Positions 1-4,052 of a stretch of DNA of 5,439 nucleotides are shown piece by piece (the first letter of the stretch is position 1; every line of letters begins with the position of its first letter). This stretch comes from Thermaerobacter marianensis (GTDB lineage: Bacteria > Bacillota > Sulfobacillia > DYIH01). Location: the NCBI GenBank assembly GCA_020723785.1, contig DYIH01000122.1, positions 1 through 5,439 on the forward strand. The letters are read 5' to 3'. Under the pieces are notes generated by a model, which did no database searches, had not been told where the DNA came from, and was given only the letters and a program-made list of their open reading frames with translations. A program made the translations under genes and the position numbers.

Positions 1-171
1 GCCCGGCGGGATTCCGGGGAAGGGGCTTACCGCGGGCGCGACCGGCGATAGAACACTCTGGGCCACCTGTTGGGCCGCCCACTGGGCCTGCTGGGCCGCC
101 TGCTGCGCGGCCTGGGCCGCCTGCTGGGCGACCTGGGCCGCCGTCTGTACCTGCTGAACCACGTACGTCAT
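1..171 (-). CDS. Ala/Gln heptad-repeat protein, N-terminal part (gene runs off the left edge)
   Basis: I do not recognise this gene. The minus strand reads without a stop from ATG at 171 to the window edge (57 codons). The ATG lies 8 bases after a full AGGAGG, which is the main reason to believe in it; an in-frame GTG at 180 overlaps that site and is less likely. The protein begins MTYVVQQVQ. Residues 11-38 are then almost only Ala and Gln, in four heptads of the form AAQxAQQ (one Trp at residue 31), followed by a Pro-rich stretch ending PFPGIPPG. The heptads should form an amphipathic or coiled-coil helix and the tail is probably disordered. There is no signal peptide or membrane segment in the visible part. 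It is divergent from the glycosylase gene, so it is not part of that operon. The plus strand across the same bases is also open, but gives Leu/Gly/Arg-rich protein with no ribosome binding site. The function is unknown. Confidence 0.6.
   Translation of the reverse strand, partial: MTYVVQQVQTAAQVAQQAAQAAQQAAQQAQWAAQQVAQSVLSPVAPAVSPFPGIPPG
58..141 (-). repeat. Four tandem 21-bp units encoding Ala/Gln heptads
   Basis: The codons for residues 11-38 of the left-edge protein form four units of seven codons: AAQVAQQ, AAQAAQQ, AAQQAQW and AAQQVAQ. At DNA level, CTGGGCCGCCTGCTG (plus strand) occurs at 91-105 and again at 112-126, exactly 21 bp apart. The 21-bp period equals one protein heptad, so the array probably grew by in-frame duplication. 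Such repeats can change length by slippage. Confidence 0.6.
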
Positions 172-177
172 TCCGTT

Positions 178-186
178 CACCTCCTG
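178..186 (-). promoter_or_regulatory. Ribosome binding site of the left-edge heptad-repeat gene
   Basis: On the minus strand the sequence is CAGGAGGTG, a near-perfect anti-Shine-Dalgarno complement. Its AGGAGG core ends 8 bases before the ATG at 171. This site fixes both the strand and the start of the left-edge gene. Confidence 0.65.
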
Positions 187-306
187 TTTGAGTGGTCGAA
201 ACCGCAACTATTCTCTGCCGAATGTCCGGTGGTTATTCGCCGGCTGGCAGGAAACCGGCCCGCCGGGTGGAATCCATCCCACAACCCATCGTCGGGAGGG
301 GATGAC
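187..306. promoter_or_regulatory. Divergent intergenic spacer, presumed to hold promoters in both directions
   Basis: These 120 bases lie between the left-edge minus-strand gene and the glycosylase operon, so initiation in both directions is expected here. The best plus-strand candidate is TTGAGT at 188-193 with TATTCT at 209-214. Each matches its sigma-70 consensus at four of six positions, but the spacing is only 15. I see no convincing minus-strand promoter and no clear operator palindrome. The 187-220 part is visibly less GC-rich than its surroundings. The existence of promoters is inference from gene orientation; the exact boxes are weak. Confidence 0.25.
294..301 (+). promoter_or_regulatory. 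Ribosome binding site that sets the GTG start of the glycosylase
   Basis: GGGAGGGG ends 5 bases before GTG at 307. The reading frame is open far upstream (an ATG lies at 70), but that stretch overlaps the divergent gene and the spacer. This site is the reason for choosing the GTG. Confidence 0.55.
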
Positions 307-1047
307 GTGGCCCGCCAGGAACAACTGCCCTTGTTCGAACCTCCATCGGTAACGGCGCCGGTGGCGCCGGGGCCGGCGGAAGAGGCGCTGGCCCGGCTTG
401 ACGTCCCGGCGGCGGGAGACGATCCGCCGGCGGACTCCCTGGATGCCGAACTGGCGGCCATCACCGACCTGGCCGCCCTGGAAGCCGCCGCCCGGGACTG
501 CCGCCGGTGCGGCCTGCGCGCCGGATGCCGGGGAGTCGTCTTTGGCGAGGGGAACCCCCGGGCGCGGCTGATGCTCGTCGGCGAGGGACCCGGTGCCACC
601 GAGGACGAGCTGGGACGCCCCTTCGTCGGCAAGGCCGGCGAACTGCTCGACCGCATCCTGGCGGCCGCCGGTTTCGCCCGGGAGGAGGTGTACATCAACA
701 ACGTGGTCATGTGCCGCCCGCCGGGGAACCGCGTCCCGGCCGAAGCCGAGATGGCCGCCTGCCTCCCCTGGCTGCGGGCGCGCGTCCGCATCATCCGGCC
801 CGGTGTGATCGTCTGCCTGGGCGCCACGGCCGCCCGCGCCCTCATCCATCCCCAGGCGCGGATCACCCAACTCCGCGGCCGCTGGCATGAGCGCGGCGGG
901 ATCTTCGTCATGCCGACCTATCACCCCGCCGCCCTGCTGCGGGATCCGAGCAAGAAACGACCCGTCTGGGAAGACTTCCAACAGGTTCGCGACCTCGTTC
1001 GCCGGCTGGCGGCGGAGCGGGCGCAGGCGGCGTCGGAAGGGCGGTGA
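307..1047 (+). CDS. udg: Uracil-DNA glycosylase, family 4 (Fe-S cluster type)
   Basis: The predicted product (246 aa) removes uracil, mainly from deaminated cytosine, from DNA and so starts base-excision repair in the cytoplasm. The family 4 signature is complete. The 4Fe-4S ligands are C65-x2-C68 and C136-x15-C152. The uracil-pocket motif GEGPGATEDELGRPFVGKAG starts at residue 92, and the second catalytic motif PTYHPAALLR has His206. The catalytic core covers about residues 55-235. Residues 1-50 are a Pro/Ala-rich extension lacking in minimal family members; it carries QLPLF at residues 6-10, which resembles the bacterial beta-clamp-binding pentapeptide. GTG at 307 is chosen because GGGAGGGG lies 5 bases upstream. 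The TGA overlaps the thiL GTG by 4 bp, which suggests translational coupling. The family call is firm; clamp binding is only inferred. Confidence 0.93.
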   Translation: MARQEQLPLFEPPSVTAPVAPGPAEEALARLDVPAAGDDPPADSLDAELAAITDLAALEAAARDCRRCGLRAGCRGVVFGEGNPRARLMLVGEGPGATEDELGRPFVGKAGELLDRILAAAGFAREEVYINNVVMCRPPGNRVPAEAEMAACLPWLRARVRIIRPGVIVCLGATAARALIHPQARITQLRGRWHERGGIFVMPTYHPAALLRDPSKKRPVWEDFQQVRDLVRRLAAERAQAASEGR

Positions 1048-2210
1048 CGGGCACGTCCGGCGATGGCGGCAAGGCCCGCGGGCCGGCGGTGTTCGAGCTG
1101 GGTGAGGCGGCCCTTGTCGAACGCATCCGGGATCTGCTCTCGCGCCTGGCGCCGGCCGATTCCGGGCGCGTTCCCGTGAACATAGGGGACGACGCCGCCG
1201 TGTTGGCATCTCCGGGGGCGGGTGCGCACCTCATCGCCACCTGCGACATGCTGGTGGAGGGCATCCATTTCCTCCGCGACGCGGTCGACCCAAAAGACCT
1301 CGGCCACAAGGCGCTGGCGGTGAACCTCAGCGACGTGGCGGCCATGGGCGGGGCGGCCGGGTACGCCCTGGTGTCCCTGGCCCTGCCCCCCGACCTGCCG
1401 GTCGCCTTCGTGGACGGGCTGTACGAGGGGCTGGCCCGCCTGGCGGCCGGCTGGGGGGTCGGCGTCGTCGGCGGCGACACGGTGGGCTCCCCCGGGCCGG
1501 TGGTCATCGACGTGGCCGTCCTCGGCCAGGTGCTGCCAGGCGGGCCGTTCCGGGCCGCGGCGGCGCAGCCCGGCGACCTGCTCTGCGTTACGGGCCACCT
1601 GGGGGCCTCGGCGGCCGGGTTGGCCCTCATTTTGCGGGAGCGGGACCGTTCGACGGGTCCGGGCGTGTCCGCCCGGCCGGGAACGGCACCCATCCCGCCG
1701 GTGGTGGCGGACGCGCTGCGCCGGGCGCACCTTCGCCCGGAGCCGCGGCTGGCGGAGGCGGCGGTCCTGGCGGCCCTGGCCGCGGAAGCCGGCGGGCGGC
1801 GGGCGGCCCGCGACCTGAGCGACGGCCTGGCGGCAGGGGCCTGGCTGCTGGCCGAAGCGAGCGGCTGCGCCGTCGAACTCTGGGCCGGCCGCATCCCCGT
1901 GGCCCCCGCCGCCCGACAGGCGGCCGCGGTGCTGGGACTGGACCCGCTGGACCTGGCCCTCTTCGGCGGCGAGGACTACGAGTTGTTCTTCACCACCACC
2001 GAGGCCGAGCTGCCCGGGGTCGAGCGGGAGGTGCCGGAACGCACCGGAACGCCGGTCACCGCCGTCGGGCGCGTCGTGGCCGGCTCGGGTGTGCGGCTGG
2101 TGGACCCGTCCGGCCGGGTCCGCGACCTGCCGCGTCAGGGGTTCGATCATTTTGCGCGAGCGCGAGGGGGCGGGTGGCCTGTTCATCGTGGAAACCAGTG
2201 GTCCGGATGA
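1044..2210 (+). CDS. thiL: Thiamine-monophosphate kinase
   Basis: ThiL phosphorylates thiamine monophosphate with ATP to make thiamine diphosphate, the active cofactor, in the cytoplasm. The product belongs to the PurM/AIR-synthetase-like (ThiL/SelD/HypE) superfamily. Family motifs appear in order: FELGE near residue 17, GDDAAVL at 48-54 (metal/ATP site), CDMLVEGIHF at 67-76, NLSDVAAMGG at 94-103, GGDT at 143-146, DLSDGL at 257-262 and GGEDYEL at 308-314. At 388 aa it is longer than the usual roughly 320-340. The excess comes from about 16 residues before FELGE, an Ala/Pro-rich loop around residues 208-220, and a basic tail. The GTG start overlaps the glycosylase stop (GTGA), with GGAAGG 3 bases upstream, a rather short spacing. 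An in-frame GTG at 1089 would give a more typical N-terminus but has no good ribosome site. Confidence 0.95.
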   Translation: MTGTSGDGGKARGPAVFELGEAALVERIRDLLSRLAPADSGRVPVNIGDDAAVLASPGAGAHLIATCDMLVEGIHFLRDAVDPKDLGHKALAVNLSDVAAMGGAAGYALVSLALPPDLPVAFVDGLYEGLARLAAGWGVGVVGGDTVGSPGPVVIDVAVLGQVLPGGPFRAAAAQPGDLLCVTGHLGASAAGLALILRERDRSTGPGVSARPGTAPIPPVVADALRRAHLRPEPRLAEAAVLAALAAEAGGRRAARDLSDGLAAGAWLLAEASGCAVELWAGRIPVAPAARQAAAVLGLDPLDLALFGGEDYELFFTTTEAELPGVEREVPERTGTPVTAVGRVVAGSGVRLVDPSGRVRDLPRQGFDHFARARGGGWPVHRGNQWSG

Positions 2211-2667
2211 GACCAGGGCCTGGGGCCGCCGCCTGGGGGAACTGGCCGGGCCGGGCGATTTCTTCGCCTTGACGGGTGACATCGGGGCGGGGAAGACGGT
2301 TTTCGCCCAGGGCGTCCTGGAGGGACTGGGCGTGACCGGCTACACCGGCAGTCCCACCTTCACCATCGTCCACGAATACGACGGGCGCCTCCCGGCCTAT
2401 CACCTCGACCTCTACCGGCTGGGCCCTGATGCGGCGCGGGAGGACCTGGGCTTCGGCGAAATGTTCCACGGCCGGGGGGTGGCGGTGGTGGAATGGGCCG
2501 AAGCGGTCCGCGCTCTCTGGCCGGAAGAGCACATCGAGGTGCATCTATCCCGGCTGGCGGGCTCGCCCACCGAAACCCGCCGCATCACATTCACCGGCCG
2601 GGGCGCGCGCGGCCGCCGGTTGGAGGCGCGCCTCGCGGCCCGGGCCGGGGAGACCCGCCCGTGCTGA
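2152..2667 (+). CDS. tsaE: tRNA t6A biosynthesis ATPase TsaE
   Basis: TsaE is the ATPase that works with TsaB and TsaD to make N6-threonylcarbamoyladenosine at position 37 of ANN-decoding tRNAs. The 171-residue product shows the family hallmarks: GPDETRAWG near the N-terminus, Walker A GDIGAGKT at 42-49, GSPTFTIVHEY around 66-76, YHLDLYRL at 83-90 and VVEWAEAV around 112-119, where other members have an EWPE-like motif. The start is uncertain. TTG at 2152 has AGGGG 10 bases upstream and keeps the first beta strand (LFIVETS). GTG at 2188 would give 159 aa with a poorer upstream site. Either way the start lies inside the 3' end of thiL (59 or 23 bp overlap) and the stop overlaps tsaB by 7 bp, which implies coupled translation. 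The C-terminal roughly 25 residues are Arg/Ala-rich, like tails elsewhere in this cluster. Confidence 0.93.
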   Translation: MREREGAGGLFIVETSGPDETRAWGRRLGELAGPGDFFALTGDIGAGKTVFAQGVLEGLGVTGYTGSPTFTIVHEYDGRLPAYHLDLYRLGPDAAREDLGFGEMFHGRGVAVVEWAEAVRALWPEEHIEVHLSRLAGSPTETRRITFTGRGARGRRLEARLAARAGETRPC

Positions 2668-3344
2668 TCCTGGCCCTGGACACGTCGGCGGACGCCTGCG
2701 GGGTGGCGGTGGCCGACGGGGAGCATATCCTGGTGGAGTACATCGAGGCGACCGGCTCCAACCACTCCACGCGGCTCATGCCCCTGGTGGCTGCCGCCCT
2801 GGCCGCCGCCGGCCGGGACAAGCGGGACATCGGCGGCCTCGCGGTGACGGCCGGCCCCGGCTCCTTCACCGGCCTGCGCATCGGCCTCACGACGGCCAAG
2901 GTCCTGGCCGCGGCCCTGGACGTGCCCCTGGCGGCGGTGCCCACCCTGGAAGCCCTGGCCTGGCAGGCCGGGCCCCGCCCGGACCTGGTTTCTCCATGCC
3001 TTTCCGCCCGCCGCCGCGTCTACGCCGCCCTCTACCGCTGGGAGGGGGCGGACCTGGCGCCCATCCGCCCGGCAGCCGCCGTTTTCCCGCGGGATTGGTG
3101 GCGGGAACTGGCGTCGCTGGCCGGGGAGGTCTACTGCCTGGGCGACGGCGTGCCGGCCCTCTGCGGCGCCGCCGCTGACGCCGGTGCGCCGGGGCCGCGG
3201 GTGCGCTTCGCGCCGGCGGCTGGCCGGGCGGTCCGGCCGGGGGCGGTCGCCGCGCTGGGCTACCGCCGACTGTTGCGGGGGGAGCGGGCCGATCCACCGA
3301 CGCTGACGCCCCTCTACCTGAACGATGAGCAGTTCGCCGGTTGA
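2661..3344 (+). CDS. tsaB: tRNA t6A biosynthesis protein TsaB (YeaZ)
   Basis: TsaB is the non-catalytic ASKHA-fold partner that dimerises with TsaD and recruits TsaE for tRNA t6A37 formation. The product is 227 aa, normal for the family. It opens with LILALDTSADACGVAV (the phosphate-1-like strand-turn of the fold), followed by SNHSTRLMPLV at 33-43 and the signature TAGPGSFTGLRIG ending at residue 75. The usual DAR-x-EVY segment reads SARRRVY at 115-121: Asp is replaced by Ser and the segment looks one residue shorter. The C-terminus reads PLYLNDEQFAG, where other members usually have a YLR motif with nearby acidic residues. The start is the GTG at 2661 inside the tsaE 3' end, which is the position expected from the conserved N-terminus. 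There is no separate strong ribosome site, so translation probably depends on coupling. Confidence 0.93.
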   Translation: MLILALDTSADACGVAVADGEHILVEYIEATGSNHSTRLMPLVAAALAAAGRDKRDIGGLAVTAGPGSFTGLRIGLTTAKVLAAALDVPLAAVPTLEALAWQAGPRPDLVSPCLSARRRVYAALYRWEGADLAPIRPAAAVFPRDWWRELASLAGEVYCLGDGVPALCGAAADAGAPGPRVRFAPAAGRAVRPGAVAALGYRRLLRGERADPPTLTPLYLNDEQFAG

Positions 3345-3376
3345 CCAATTCGGACAGAGCGAGCTGCCTGGTGAAG

Positions 3377-3382
3377 TATACT
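3377..3382 (+). promoter_or_regulatory. Possible -10 box upstream of rimI
   Basis: TATACT matches the sigma-70 -10 consensus at five of six positions and stands out in GC-rich sequence in the 76-bp gap between tsaB and rimI. The best -35-like string is CGGACA at 3351-3356, but the spacing of 20 is too long. If used, transcription would start near 3389 and leave a leader of about 30 nt containing the rimI ribosome site. It may be chance. Confidence 0.2.
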
Positions 3383-3406
3383 TGCAACGGATGTCCACCA
3401 CGTGCC

Positions 3407-3412
3407 GGGGAG
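3407..3412 (+). promoter_or_regulatory. Ribosome binding site that sets the rimI start
   Basis: GGGGAG lies 8 bases before ATG at 3421. The other in-frame ATGs, at 3325 and 3391, lack a comparable site, so this one decides the start. Confidence 0.45.
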
Positions 3413-3420
3413 TCGTGCCG

Positions 3421-3903
3421 ATGAGCCTGTGCGCCAGGGATACGGAGATCACCTTCACGGAGATGCGGGAGGAGCACCTGCCCCAGGTCCTCGATATCGA
3501 GAACCGGTCCTACCCCACGCCCTGGTCGCGCCGCGCCTTCCTGTCGGAATTACAGGACAACGCCTTCGCCGACTACATTGTCGCGCTGATGGGTGACCGG
3601 GTGGTCGGCTATGCCGGCATGTGGCTGCTCTTCGACGAGGCCCACATCACCAATATCGCCGTCCACCCCGACGTGCGTGGCCGACGCATCGGCGACCTGC
3701 TCTTGACGGAGCTGGAGCGGCGGGCCATCGCCCGGGGCGCCCGGCGCATGACCCTGGAGGTGCGCCCCTCCAACGCCGCGGCCCAGCGCCTTTACAAAAG
3801 CCACGGCTTCCAACCCCGTGGCCTGCGGCGCGGCTACTACAGCGACACCCGCGAGGACGCCATCATCATGTGGAAGGACGACCTGGAGCCGGAAAACGCC
3901 TGA
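3421..3903 (+). CDS. rimI: GNAT N-acetyltransferase RimI (ribosomal protein S18 alanine N-acetyltransferase family)
   Basis: RimI transfers acetyl from acetyl-CoA to a protein N-terminus, classically the N-terminal alanine of ribosomal protein S18. The 160-residue product has the usual length and the GNAT layout: FTEMREEHLPQVLDIE (strand 1 and helix 1), SYPTPWS at about 30-36, ADYIVAL and VVGYAGMW strands, then NIAVHPDVRGRRIGDLLL at about 77-94, the acetyl-CoA pyrophosphate loop. LEVRPSNAAAQRLYKSHGF follows from residue 112, with Glu113 and Tyr125 in the conserved acidic and tyrosine positions, then GYYSDTREDAIIMW. The ATG at 3421 is preferred because GGGGAG lies 8 bases upstream; ATG 3391 would add 10 residues and ATG 3325, which overlaps tsaB, would add 32. 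Its place after tsaB supports RimI rather than another GNAT. The true substrate in this organism is not shown by sequence. Confidence 0.92.
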   Translation: MSLCARDTEITFTEMREEHLPQVLDIENRSYPTPWSRRAFLSELQDNAFADYIVALMGDRVVGYAGMWLLFDEAHITNIAVHPDVRGRRIGDLLLTELERRAIARGARRMTLEVRPSNAAAQRLYKSHGFQPRGLRRGYYSDTREDAIIMWKDDLEPENA

Positions 3904-3992
3904 GGCGCAAGCTTCGTTCGAACAGAGAGGCGCGCCGTCGGAGTCCGCCCATCCGGCGTCGTTCCGATTGCGGATTCTTAAAATTTTTCCAT

Positions 3993-4020
3993 TAAAACAA
4001 TGCCTTCAAGAATACGAAAA
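3993..4020 (+). promoter_or_regulatory. Possible sigma-28/sigma-D-like promoter of the chemoreceptor gene
   Basis: In the AT-rich spacer, TAAA at 3993-3996 is followed after 16 bases by TACGAAAA at 4013-4020. This resembles the flagellar/chemotaxis sigma factor pattern (TAAA, 14-16 bases, GCCGATAA), with all four -35 positions and five of eight -10 positions matching. The expected start near 4027 would leave a leader of about 26 nt with the AGGAGG site. Chemoreceptor genes are typical targets of this sigma factor. Low-complexity A/T sequence can produce such a match by chance. Confidence 0.3.
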
Positions 4021-4038
4021 AATGAATCGGATCAGATT

Positions 4039-4046
4039 GGAGGAGG
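4039..4046 (+). promoter_or_regulatory. Strong ribosome binding site of the chemoreceptor gene
   Basis: GGAGGAGG ends 6 bases before ATG at 4053. It is one of the two best ribosome sites in the window (the other belongs to the left-edge gene) and it fixes the chemoreceptor start. Confidence 0.75.
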
Positions 4047-4052
4047 CGAAAC

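Noticed and set aside
161..168. Perfect 8-base palindrome ACGTACGT
   Set aside because: It lies within the first codons of the left-edge gene; one short palindrome is expected by chance and has no partner site.
70..306. Upstream extension of the glycosylase frame, encoding a Leu/Gly/Arg-rich peptide
   Set aside because: No ribosome site at ATG 70; the bases are better explained by the minus-strand heptad-repeat gene and the spacer; GTG 307 has a good ribosome site and starts the recognisable N-terminus.
908..2282. Long open frames on the minus strand opposite thiL
   Set aside because: Very GC-rich coding DNA gives long stop-free antisense frames. The translations are Arg/Pro/Ala-rich with no motif, while thiL on the plus strand is unmistakable.
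2412..3477. Minus-strand open frames opposite tsaE/tsaB/rimI
   Set aside because: Low-complexity translations, no ribosome sites, fully covered by recognised plus-strand genes.
3661..3693. RimI pyrophosphate loop VRGRRIG with Arg where many GNATs have Gly, considered as a damaged site
   Set aside because: RGRRIG/RGRKIG-type loops appear common in Firmicutes RimI proteins as far as I recall, so this does not indicate loss of function.
3934..3988. Possible intrinsic terminator after rimI (CGCCG...CGGCG, or TCCG-ATTG-CGGA followed by a T-rich run)
   Set aside because: The first stem has 5 pairs with a loop of about 15 and no adjacent T run; the second has only 4 pairs and the T run is interrupted by AAAA. 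Neither is convincing.
3968..3996. Sigma-70 promoter TTGCGG-N17-ATTAAA before the chemoreceptor
   Set aside because: The -10 box matches only three of six positions; the sigma-28-like arrangement nearby fits better, though that is also unproven.
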